NCBI GenBank assembly: GCA_020425885.1
Contig: JAGQRA010000846.1
Span: forward strand, 1 to 6,660
From: Planctomycetota bacterium
GTDB taxonomy: Bacteria > Planctomycetota > UBA1135 > UBA2386
Direction of reading: 5' to 3'
Length of the DNA: 6,660 nt
Made by a program: the position numbers and the translations under genes. The notes beneath the pieces are model-generated. The model searched no databases, was not told the origin of the DNA, and saw only the letters and a program-made list of their open reading frames with translations. Positions 1 to 5,834 of the stretch are shown here, one piece after another; within the stretch, counting starts at the first letter, position 1, and every line of letters begins with the position of its first letter.

Positions 1-1181
1 AATGCAGGCCATGCCTGCTCCCCGACGTTGGCAGAGAACAGGCAGAACCCGACACCATCGCCTGTGGCGCTTCCCGTGTAAGTTGCGGGAACCTTGGTCA
101 GGAGGTTCACGACCTCCGCATACTGCTGCCCCGCCCCGAGGAGACCCGCCTCCATCACAAGAATCGGTTTTGGGTCAAGACCCTGATCCAGGAGCATGTG
201 GAGGGCATTGTCGCACTTGCCCTCGATATCACGAATGCCATAGGCATAGAAGTTGAATGCGAGAACGTCGAGGTTCTCGTTCGCTGCGAGGTTGTAGTGC
301 AGAGGCGCATTCTCCCAGTATTTTGGCGTGACCGCGGTTCCAATGTCTGAGTTGACCTGCTTTATCAGGTTCAAGGTGTTCACTATCCATGTGTATTGGT
401 GTGGATTCTCCAGATCGAAGATCGGTTCATTCATCACATCCCATAGGAGCAGTGTGCGGTACGGGTAATTGGAATTAGTGGGCGGCAACCAATGCTGAAT
501 CGGACCGGAAGTCGCAGCAGAGAGCATGTTCAGAACGAACTGCCCATGCATATCGGGGTCCAACCCACCTTCCTGAGCGATTATCACTTCGTTCCCCGGC
601 GATCGAATCCACTTATTGTAGTTTTCGTAGTTTGGACCTCCTTCGAGGCTTCCCGAACTTGGCTCAAAGAAATCAGCGTCCCAAATCACCGGAATGACGT
701 GAAGATCCCGCGCATAACACAAATCTAGAAAGTCCTTGAGCTTATTCTGCATATCGATCGGGTGGAAGCTATAGTAGTGAAAGGATAGCCAAACCCGAAC
801 CGTGTTGAAACCAGCGTCCTGGATGCGGGCCAACTGATTCTCTATTCCGGTTCGCTCGGGCGAAGAACCATTGAGATTGTATGCGGCCCAAGCTGCCGCA
901 GAAGATGCGGTGTCATTGAAGCTCGGCGAACTGGGGAGACTCAACCGCGTGGTGATGTCCTGATAGGTAGGTATGAAGTCCATGCCGCAGACGTTGCGGT
1001 ATTCGGCGTCGATCGGCTCCATCTGCGCAAGGCTGTACCCAACAGAGAGCATGGCGGCCACGGCAACTTTGATCGTGGGGATCAGAAACTGGACCCAGCG
1101 TGCGGGCGCCCTTCTCAGGCTCGGGACTTTGCTGGGCTTGGGCGCAAGTAAGACGTACGGACGATCACTACGACGGATCAT
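1..1181 (-). CDS. Secreted clan GH-A (GH5-like) glycoside hydrolase, 3' end beyond left edge
   Basis: The frame is open from ATG at 1181 to the left edge, giving 393 residues with no stop, so the C-terminus is missing. Residues 1-38 are a long basic N-region. Residues 39-52 form a hydrophobic segment ending in Ser-Leu-Ala before Gln53, a plausible signal peptidase site, so the enzyme is probably exported. The rest reads as a TIM barrel: strand-like NTVRVW (126-131), HVIPVIWDAD (161-170), LLLWDVMNEP (244-253), DVLAFNFYAY (305-314), PILVMEAG (339-346) and GVGFCLFSAN (376-385). In clan GH-A the acid/base Glu sits in the Asn-Glu-Pro motif and the nucleophile Glu ends strand 7, which here points to E252 and E344, 92 residues apart. 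The likely reaction is retaining hydrolysis of a beta-glycan (cellulose or mannan type), but the substrate cannot be read. The start is supported by AAGGGG 8 nt upstream. Base composition is lower in GC than in the neighbours, suggesting transfer. Family call firm, subfamily uncertain. Confidence 0.88.
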   Translation of the reverse strand, partial: MIRRSDRPYVLLAPKPSKVPSLRRAPARWVQFLIPTIKVAVAAMLSVGYSLAQMEPIDAEYRNVCGMDFIPTYQDITTRLSLPSSPSFNDTASSAAAWAAYNLNGSSPERTGIENQLARIQDAGFNTVRVWLSFHYYSFHPIDMQNKLKDFLDLCYARDLHVIPVIWDADFFEPSSGSLEGGPNYENYNKWIRSPGNEVIIAQEGGLDPDMHGQFVLNMLSAATSGPIQHWLPPTNSNYPYRTLLLWDVMNEPIFDLENPHQYTWIVNTLNLIKQVNSDIGTAVTPKYWENAPLHYNLAANENLDVLAFNFYAYGIRDIEGKCDNALHMLLDQGLDPKPILVMEAGLLGAGQQYAEVVNLLTKVPATYTGSATGDGVGFCLFSANVGEQAWPA

Positions 1182-1189
1182 GGTCGATT

Positions 1190-1195
1190 CCCCTT
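1190..1195 (-). promoter_or_regulatory. Shine-Dalgarno of the glycoside hydrolase
   Basis: On the minus strand AAGGGG lies 8 nt before the ATG at 1181. It supports that start, and hence the long basic N-region before the signal-peptide core, over any internal start. Confidence 0.6.
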
Positions 1196-1275
1196 GGTAG
1201 GAACGTGACTCTGGGCTGCCCGCCGCAGGCCTCCTGACCTGCGCACGCGCGCCCGTGGACTCTCCGGATCCCGAT

Positions 1276-1315
1276 CCTGCACGCCTGCACGCCTGCACGC
1301 CTGCACGCCTGCACG
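1276..1315. repeat. Tandem repeat, five exact copies of CCTGCACG
   Basis: Five perfect back-to-back copies of the 8-mer CCTGCACG occupy 40 bp with no spacer. The array ends 94 bp upstream of the glycoside hydrolase start codon, so it probably lies in that gene's promoter region or 5' leader. An imperfect palindrome centred on ACGATCGT follows at about 1318-1331. The unit length is not a multiple of three, so it does not encode a stable peptide repeat. Perfect identity suggests recent slippage expansion. Confidence 0.95.
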
Positions 1316-1317
1316 CA

Positions 1318-1331
1318 GCGACGATCGTTGC
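1318..1331. repeat. Imperfect palindrome around ACGATCGT
   Basis: The sequence GCGACGATCGTTGC is self-complementary except for one pair flanking the perfect 8-bp core ACGATCGT (1321-1328). It abuts the 8-bp tandem array about 137 bp upstream of the glycoside hydrolase start. It could be an operator for a dimeric regulator, but a palindrome this short can also arise by chance in GC-rich DNA. Confidence 0.3.
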
Positions 1332-1419
1332 GCGGTGCAACTGGGCCGATGTCTGTGGCCCGTCTCCCTTTCCCAACAGGTGGCGCACAGAGCAACGCTC
1401 GGTGGCACAGCGTGTTCGT

Positions 1420-1436
1420 GCCCGCTCGCGGCGGGC
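1420..1436. repeat. GC-rich inverted repeat
   Basis: GCCCGC (1420-1425) and GCGGGC (1431-1436) are exact complements around a 5-nt loop TCGCG. The hairpin would be stable, but no T-tract follows on either strand, so it is recorded as an inverted repeat and not as a terminator. Confidence 0.4.
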
Positions 1437-1481
1437 GCCCCTCAGCTTGCCATCGCGCAGATGCCGCAGTCTGGCTGCCAG

Positions 1482-1508
1482 CTGCTGGCTGCTGGCTGCT
1501 GGCTGCTT
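1482..1508. repeat. Tandem repeat of CTGCTGG, three copies plus partial
   Basis: Three exact copies of the 7-mer CTGCTGG (1482-1502) are followed by CTGCT (1503-1507) of a fourth copy. It lies in the non-coding gap between the peroxidase and the glycoside hydrolase. It resembles a short slippage-derived microsatellite, and no function can be assigned. Confidence 0.85.
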
Positions 1509-1608
1509 GAGCGACGCATCAGGGACTCCACCTTCCTCGGGAACCGACTCCAGGCCCCGGGAGGTCGCCGGAACATAGCCGGCTCATCCAAACGCGCAAT
1601 CCCCCCCT

Positions 1609-1625
1609 TTGGCCGACAAGGCCAA
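1609..1625. repeat. Inverted repeat TTGGCC / GGCCAA
   Basis: TTGGCC (1609-1614) and GGCCAA (1620-1625) are perfect complements around GACAA. It lies about 150 nt beyond the peroxidase stop on the minus strand. Read in that direction the hairpin is followed by a purine run and not by T residues, so a terminator role is not supported. Confidence 0.4.
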
Positions 1626-1644
1626 CACCAGACCTGTGACCCGC

Positions 1645-1668
1645 GCCTCCCTGGGGAGGCCGGCCTCC
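1645..1668. repeat. Overlapping palindromes downstream of the peroxidase gene
   Basis: GCCTCC and GGAGGC pair around CTGG (1645-1660). The shared GGAGGC also begins a perfect 14-bp palindrome GGAGGCCGGCCTCC (1655-1668). The two foldings are mutually exclusive. The element lies about 105-125 nt past the peroxidase stop on the minus strand. It might act in 3'-end processing or Rho-dependent termination, but the sequence alone shows only the symmetry. Confidence 0.5.
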
Positions 1669-1771
1669 GCCGATGGCGCTCGCAAGTGCTGGCCGCACAA
1701 GCTCTGGCCGCGAGTTCTGGTGCCAGCAGAAGTTGCCGCTGGAGATCGCGCGCGGCGGAAAAGGCTCGCGA

Positions 1772-3388
1772 TCAGAACAGGTTGAGGATGGCGCCGCGCG
1801 TGCCGGCAAGGCCACCGGCCGAACCCGGATCGAACACGAGCCACTGCGCGAAGCCCGTGATCCCGACGAGGCCCGGGTCGACGGGCAACGGGAACTGCAC
1901 CGTCCCGTAGCCGGCACCGGCGACACCGGGCGCACCACCGAGGTTGGTCCAGAACACGGCGGACGCGCCGAGGTTGACGTTGAGGTTGGCGCCGAAGGTC
2001 TGACCGCCACCCTGCAGCGGTGACACCAACAGGGCAGCCATGGCATCGCCACGGGCGTCGCCGATGCCGACCTTGAAGTCGACGTTGCCGAGGTTCGCGG
2101 GCACACCGGCCAGCATGGTCGGGCGACGACCACCGGTGCCCGGCGTGTCGAGGCCGTACTCCTGACCGCGCGGCGGAATCAGCTGCGAGCGCAGCGTCGG
2201 TCGATCGAACGGGAACTGGCCGGCCGCGACGCGCGGATCGGTCAGCGCGGTGGTGACGAAGTTGATCAGGTCGTTCGCCGCCTGGGGCGGCACCTGCAAC
2301 CGCACCAGCAACGGGTCCTTGTTCTGCAGGAAGGGGCCACCGCCATTGAGGTAGAAGCCGAACACCTGCGGCACCGACTGGAAGCGGCCGTCATGCATCA
2401 GGCTGCGCCGCAGACCGACGTTGCGCAGGCTCGGCACCTTGAACTTGCCGGCGTCCTGCGGGTTGTTGGTCACGGCCTGGCGACCGATGTCCTCATTGAT
2501 CGGCCGCAGGCCGACGTTGCGGAACTGCCGATCGCTGAACAGCCCGGGGGTGTGGCACAGGTTGCAGCGCCCCGGTCCCTGGAAGACGTTCCAGCCCTGC
2601 ACCTGCTGCGGTGTCATCGCGTTGGGCTGGCCGTTCATGAACCGATCCCACGGCGCCTGGTCGGGGACGAGGGTGCGCTGGTAGGTTGCCAGTGCGTAGG
2701 CGATGCGCTGCGCGGTGATCGCCGGCGTGCCGAATGCCGCCTGGAACAGATCGGGGTAGGTCCTGCCGTTCTGGATCGCAGCCGCCATGTCCGGCGGCAG
2801 GTTGGTCGCCAGCGCCATCGGCCGGGCAGAGGACAGCTTGGTCACCACCTCCCCCCAGGTGCGGGCGTCGTGCGCCATCTCGTTGCCGGCCAGGATCGGG
2901 CCGAGGGCCTGGGTCTCGAGCGCGCCGCCGACCGGGATCGTCGTCTGCGAGGTCTGCGGGTCGACGAAGCTGCTGCCGGTGCGGCCGTCCCAGAACATCT
3001 CGGGGAACCAGGCGGCGGTCAGGATGCTCGGCGCGGCACGAGGTGTGACCTGCACGTCGGTGCCGAAGACCGCATCGACGAGATAGGAGTTGGAGGAGTC
3101 GCTGCGGCGGATACCCGGCGAGCCGAACTTGTCATCGGGTGAAGGAACGATGCCATCCGGCCCGGGGTGGACGGCGCGACGCAAGTCGCCACCGCCGGCA
3201 GCGAAGGTGTGGCAGGAGCCGCAGGCAACCCGGTTGTCCGCGGACATCTGCTCTTCCCAGAACAGCAACTTGCCGAGGATCGTCTTCTGCGGCGTGATCG
3301 GGTTCTGCGGCGGGACGGGGACCGGGGGCAAGCCTCCCTGGGCGGCGAGAACGGATCCGAACGAGAGCAACACAAGGGCAAGACGCAT
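1772..3388 (-). CDS. Secreted diheme cytochrome c peroxidase (MauG/CCP family) with extra C-terminal beta domain
   Basis: The 538-residue product starts with a signal peptide (MRLALVLL core, likely cleaved near residue 15), placing it outside the cytoplasm. Two c-type heme sites are present: CGSCH (C56, C59, H60) and CNLCH (C275, C278, H279), about 219 residues apart. The family motif LMHDGRF (330-336) is present; such motifs lie near the axial ligand of the high-potential heme, so M331 is a candidate ligand. Members reduce hydrogen peroxide with electrons from small c-type cytochromes or, in MauG relatives, oxidise protein side chains. Which applies here is not visible. The catalytic part ends near residue 405. 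Residues about 425-538 form a Gly-rich beta-type extension ending with AQWLVFDPGSAGGL (514-527), which classical CCPs of about 320-350 residues lack. The start is fixed by GGAGGA 4 nt upstream. The gene is divergent from the TPR-TM-Cys4 gene across 116 bp. Heme attachment would need a cytochrome c maturation system encoded elsewhere. Confidence 0.94.
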   Translation of the reverse strand: MRLALVLLSFGSVLAAQGGLPPVPVPPQNPITPQKTILGKLLFWEEQMSADNRVACGSCHTFAAGGGDLRRAVHPGPDGIVPSPDDKFGSPGIRRSDSSNSYLVDAVFGTDVQVTPRAAPSILTAAWFPEMFWDGRTGSSFVDPQTSQTTIPVGGALETQALGPILAGNEMAHDARTWGEVVTKLSSARPMALATNLPPDMAAAIQNGRTYPDLFQAAFGTPAITAQRIAYALATYQRTLVPDQAPWDRFMNGQPNAMTPQQVQGWNVFQGPGRCNLCHTPGLFSDRQFRNVGLRPINEDIGRQAVTNNPQDAGKFKVPSLRNVGLRRSLMHDGRFQSVPQVFGFYLNGGGPFLQNKDPLLVRLQVPPQAANDLINFVTTALTDPRVAAGQFPFDRPTLRSQLIPPRGQEYGLDTPGTGGRRPTMLAGVPANLGNVDFKVGIGDARGDAMAALLVSPLQGGGQTFGANLNVNLGASAVFWTNLGGAPGVAGAGYGTVQFPLPVDPGLVGITGFAQWLVFDPGSAGGLAGTRGAILNLF

Positions 3389-3504
3389 CGATTCCTCCAG
3401 TATGGGGTCGGAGTGGGGCGCTGGTAACAGCGAGGCCGCAGCAACGTCCCAGCGATGTCACCTCCCACAGCAGATCCCGAGCTTTCGGCTGCTAGCATGG
3501 CCGC
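3389..3504. promoter_or_regulatory. Divergent intergenic region between the peroxidase and the TPR-TM-Cys4 gene
   Basis: These 116 bp must hold the promoters of both divergent genes. Towards the plus-strand gene an extended -10-like TGCTAGCAT (3490-3498) matches four of six bases of the TATAAT consensus plus the TG element. It would place the transcription start close to the GTG at 3505. No good -35 is seen. On the minus side only weak matches to sigma-70 elements exist upstream of the strong Shine-Dalgarno. Promoter boundaries are therefore unresolved, and the region is named from its position. Confidence 0.45.
3393..3398 (-). promoter_or_regulatory. Shine-Dalgarno of the diheme peroxidase
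   Basis: On the minus strand GGAGGA lies 4 nt before the ATG at 3388. It is the strongest ribosome binding site in the window and settles the start that gives a clean signal peptide. Confidence 0.85.
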
Positions 3505-5121
3505 GTGCCGCGATTCGCATTGTTGCCGATGTTCTTGACCTGCTTGACCGCAGCGCAGGGCGGCCCCCAGGTTGCCGATGCCACAGAGGTCGTCCGTCTG
3601 CTCGCGGAGGCCCGCGCCGGGTCCGGCAAGGACGCCAGCATCTCGCTCGCGGCGAGCGCGCGGGCGCTCGATCTGGCAAAGGCCCATGTGGATGCCGCGC
3701 CACAGCTGTTGGCGCAGGCTGCCTGCCTGCGGGGCCGCGCCCTGATCAGAAGCGTGGACTACGCCGAGGCCAGGAAGGTGCTCGATGTCAACGTCGGTTT
3801 CTGCGCCGACCACGGCCTGCAACAGGAGGGGGCCTCGAGCCACCTCGCCATCGCGAACCTCGAACTCCGCTGCGGGCGGATCGGCTATGCGAAACAGCAT
3901 GCCGAATACGGGATGGCTCACTTCGGCAGCGAGGTCCCCCCGATCGAGAAGGCCGAAGGCCGGTTCGTCCTCGGCGCATGTTCGCTGCTTCTGGGAGCAG
4001 CGGCCGAAGCCGTTGCCCAGCTCTTCGAGGCACTGGAACTTGCCGAGCAGCACGAGATGCACGCGCTGTGTGCCGAGGCCCATCTCCTGCTCGCCTCCAT
4101 GTGCTTGCTGCAGGAAGTCCGCGAACCCTGCGAACACCACATCGCCATCGCCGACGACATCATCAGGATCCACGAACTCGAGCTGCTGCGGGGGCAGTCC
4201 ATGATCCTCTCGTCGTTGTTGAACCTCTCCACCGTGCCGGCGGGCGAACTCGAGGCGTCGCTGCACGAGGCCCGAACCCTGGGGACGCGGCTCGGCAATC
4301 CGCTGCTGTGCGCGGACGCGCTGCGAACCCTTGGTCACGTCGCGAGAGCCGTCGAGAAGGATCCCGCCAAGGGGATCGAGCTCTATCGCCAGGCGTTCGC
4401 GCTCGTGGAGGACGCGGGCGACCTCACCCGGAAGGCCTACCTCGTCTGCAACATCGCCGAGACGATCCGGAGGACGGGCGACGCCAAGGGGGCCCTGGCG
4501 GAGCTGGCGGAACACGACGATCTGCTGGCAGCCGTGGACTTCGCCGACCTCCGCATCGCCCAGCACCGTGTCCGCTGTCAAGCCCACGCCAGCCTCGGCG
4601 AGTACGAAGCGGCGCACGCCTCGGCATGGATCGTGGCCGACACCGAGCGCTGGTTGCATGCCAACGAGTCGACGGCGATGGCCGTAAGGTGGAGCCTCGA
4701 ACGCGAGCATGGCGAACGTGAACTCGCATCCCGGAAGACGATCGAGACCTGGGCCGGCATCGCGATCGCGGTCTCCCTGTTCGCGACCATGCTGCTGCTG
4801 TTGCATGCCTTCTCCCGCCGCGCGGCCAGAAGGCAGCAGGAACTCAACCAGAAGCTCGAGACGGCGATGTCCCAGGTCAAGCAGCTGCGCGGCATGATGC
4901 CGATCTGCAGCGGCTGCAAGTCGGTGCGTGACGACGCAGGCTACTGGCGCGACATCGAGAGCTACGTGCGCGAACACACCGACGCGTCGTTCTCACACGG
5001 GCTGTGCCCGACTTGCGCCGAGAGGCTCTACCCGGACCTGATGCCCGGCATCCGCGGCGACGAGCCGACGCCAGGCGAGCACGAGCCCGCCGACGGCGAT
5101 GCTCGAGATGCCGGGAAGTAA
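3505..5121 (+). CDS. TPR-like transmembrane sensor-type protein with C-terminal four-cysteine module
   Basis: The 538-residue product begins at GTG with a signal-peptide-like segment (Arg3, then hydrophobic to about residue 17). Residues about 25-400 are Ala/Leu-rich helical repeats with TPR-like pairs, e.g. ALRTLGHVARAVEKDPAKGI (272-291) and AKGALAELAEHDDLLAA (327-343). One transmembrane helix spans about 416-434 and is followed by RRAARR, so by the positive-inside rule the repeats are outside and the C-terminus is cytoplasmic. A coiled-coil-like stretch (about 436-462) leads to a compact module with C468 and C471 (CSGC), the GYW motif (479-481), FSHG (496-499) and C501 and C504 (CPTC). From memory, near-identical modules (PICxxCKxxRDxxGYW ... 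FSHGxCPxC) end many PAS, GAF or response-regulator proteins. The paired CxxC motifs suggest a metal or redox site. The layout resembles TPR-type histidine kinases, but no kinase, cyclase or other known output is present. No Shine-Dalgarno is seen before GTG. The gene is divergent from the peroxidase. Its function is unknown; sensing is inference. Confidence 0.9.
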   Translation: MPRFALLPMFLTCLTAAQGGPQVADATEVVRLLAEARAGSGKDASISLAASARALDLAKAHVDAAPQLLAQAACLRGRALIRSVDYAEARKVLDVNVGFCADHGLQQEGASSHLAIANLELRCGRIGYAKQHAEYGMAHFGSEVPPIEKAEGRFVLGACSLLLGAAAEAVAQLFEALELAEQHEMHALCAEAHLLLASMCLLQEVREPCEHHIAIADDIIRIHELELLRGQSMILSSLLNLSTVPAGELEASLHEARTLGTRLGNPLLCADALRTLGHVARAVEKDPAKGIELYRQAFALVEDAGDLTRKAYLVCNIAETIRRTGDAKGALAELAEHDDLLAAVDFADLRIAQHRVRCQAHASLGEYEAAHASAWIVADTERWLHANESTAMAVRWSLEREHGERELASRKTIETWAGIAIAVSLFATMLLLLHAFSRRAARRQQELNQKLETAMSQVKQLRGMMPICSGCKSVRDDAGYWRDIESYVREHTDASFSHGLCPTCAERLYPDLMPGIRGDEPTPGEHEPADGDARDAGK

Positions 5122-5162
5122 CCCGCACCGGCTCGTCGCCGAGGCTCCCTTCGCTGCCGAAA

Positions 5163-5810
5163 TCACTTGGGAACAGCGCCGGCAACCGGCACGTCGCCTT
5201 GCGCGGCGATGCGTTCTTCGGCGCCAGCGACCACGCCCCTCTCCCCGGATTCGCCGCGCTCTTCGCGCTTTCGCACCACCGCCGCGGACGCCTGCATCGC
5301 CTTGGCCAGGTCGCGATACTCGCTGGTCAGGTCGACCGACCGACAACGCCGGTAGCAGCGCCTGGCCGCAGCCGAGTGCCCGGCGCGACGCAGCACGTTG
5401 CCGAGTCCGAGCCATGCCGCGGTATCCCACGGGTCGTTGCGCACCAGTCGCCGGAACGTCGCCGCCGCCGCCTCGTAGCTGCCGCGCAGGTACTGCTGCA
5501 TACCTTCGCCGTAGATCTCGGCGCGTCGCTTCGCCACGCCCGACCATCGCCGCCGCCATTGCGAGACGCCGAGCGCCACCACCGTAGTCAATGCCGTGGC
5601 CTGCATCACGATCATGGCCCAATGGAAGCCGGCCCCGGTGTCGGCAAACACGTAGCGGGCGACCACCGCCCAGTCGGCCGCCCCCCACAGCACCGCCATC
5701 GCCGTACCCCCGAGCCACCATCGGCCGCTGCGCAGATAGAACCAGGCCGCGACCTGACCGGCGATGAACAGGGCGAGGTTTGGCAGGAACGACTCCAGGA
5801 ACACGGCCAA
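5163..5810 (-). CDS. Three-helix membrane protein with two C-terminal TPRs
   Basis: The frame continues far upstream antisense to thiE, but protein-like sequence begins near 5810. TTG at 5810 has GGAG 9 nt upstream and yields 215 residues with a hydrophobic N-terminus; GTG at 5804 is an alternative. Hydrophobic helices lie at about 5-25, 32-54 and 61-83. They are followed by a basic stretch (WRRRW, 85-89), which suggests that the C-terminal part is cytoplasmic. Residues about 97-164 form two TPRs, with the hallmark pattern in EGMQQYLRGSYEAAAATFRR (102-121) and WLGLGNVLRRAGHSAAARRC (133-152). The tail (about 165-215) is charged and probably flexible. TPRs bind partner proteins, but no partner or catalytic residue can be read. 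The gene converges on the TPR-TM-Cys4 gene, 41 bp between stops, and diverges from thiE. I do not recognise a named family. The gene is likely real; the start is uncertain. Confidence 0.78.
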   Translation of the reverse strand: MAVFLESFLPNLALFIAGQVAAWFYLRSGRWWLGGTAMAVLWGAADWAVVARYVFADTGAGFHWAMIVMQATALTTVVALGVSQWRRRWSGVAKRRAEIYGEGMQQYLRGSYEAAAATFRRLVRNDPWDTAAWLGLGNVLRRAGHSAAARRCYRRCRSVDLTSEYRDLAKAMQASAAVVRKREERGESGERGVVAGAEERIAAQGDVPVAGAVPK

Positions 5811-5819
5811 GAGGCTACG

Positions 5820-5823
5820 CTCC
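5820..5823 (-). promoter_or_regulatory. Candidate Shine-Dalgarno deciding the TTG start of the membrane TPR gene
   Basis: GGAG on the minus strand lies 9 nt before TTG at 5810 and 15 nt before the alternative GTG at 5804, which favours the TTG. The match is only four bases and sits in the 24-bp gap shared with the thiE start, so the assignment is tentative. Confidence 0.35.
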
Positions 5824-5834
5824 GCACCCCCGAG

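Larger units (their letters stand above)
1182..1771. other. 590-bp stretch without a credible gene
   Basis: This gap separates the peroxidase stop from the glycoside hydrolase start, both on the minus strand. Short open frames exist on both strands, but none has a ribosome binding site, a recognisable motif or non-repetitive protein-like composition. The stretch holds two short tandem repeats and several GC-rich inverted repeats (listed separately). The promoter of the glycoside hydrolase should lie in the part nearest 1181, but no convincing -35/-10 pair could be picked out. No T-rich tract follows any hairpin, so an intrinsic terminator for the peroxidase is not evident. Confidence 0.7.

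Noticed and set aside
1276..1315. Possible CRISPR-like array
   Set aside because: The 8-bp units are directly adjacent with no spacers and are far shorter than CRISPR repeats; it is a simple tandem repeat.
1603..1668. Intrinsic terminator of the peroxidase gene
   Set aside because: Hairpins are present, but no T-tract follows on the minus strand, so only inverted repeats are reported.
1335..1910. 191-codon plus-strand open frame across the non-coding gap
   Set aside because: It spans tandem repeats, ends antisense to the peroxidase C-terminus, and has no ribosome binding site or recognisable sequence.
2393..3142. 249-codon plus-strand open frame
   Set aside because: It is antisense to the heme-binding core of the peroxidase; the composition is a GC-rich shadow.
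3497..3538. Cys-rich 13-residue micro-ORF (MACRDSHCCRCS-like) overlapping the GTG start out of frame
   Set aside because: Tempting as a leader peptide, but there is no Shine-Dalgarno, it is very short, and it is mostly the TPR gene's own signal-peptide codons read in another frame.
3090..4721. 543-codon open frame on the plus strand
   Set aside because: It is a shadow running out of frame through the peroxidase start and the TPR gene, with Arg/Gly/Pro-rich composition and no motif.
3019..4977. 652-codon open frame on the minus strand, longer than any accepted complete gene here
   Set aside because: It lies antisense to the TPR-TM-Cys4 gene and overlaps the peroxidase gene out of frame. Its translation has Arg/Ser/Pro-rich low-complexity stretches and no domain, whereas the opposite strand shows a signal peptide, TM helix and conserved cysteine motif.
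5004..5834. Upstream extension of the thiE frame
   Set aside because: This part is antisense to the membrane TPR gene and overlaps the end of the Cys4 gene; ThiE homology begins only at the ATG at 5835.
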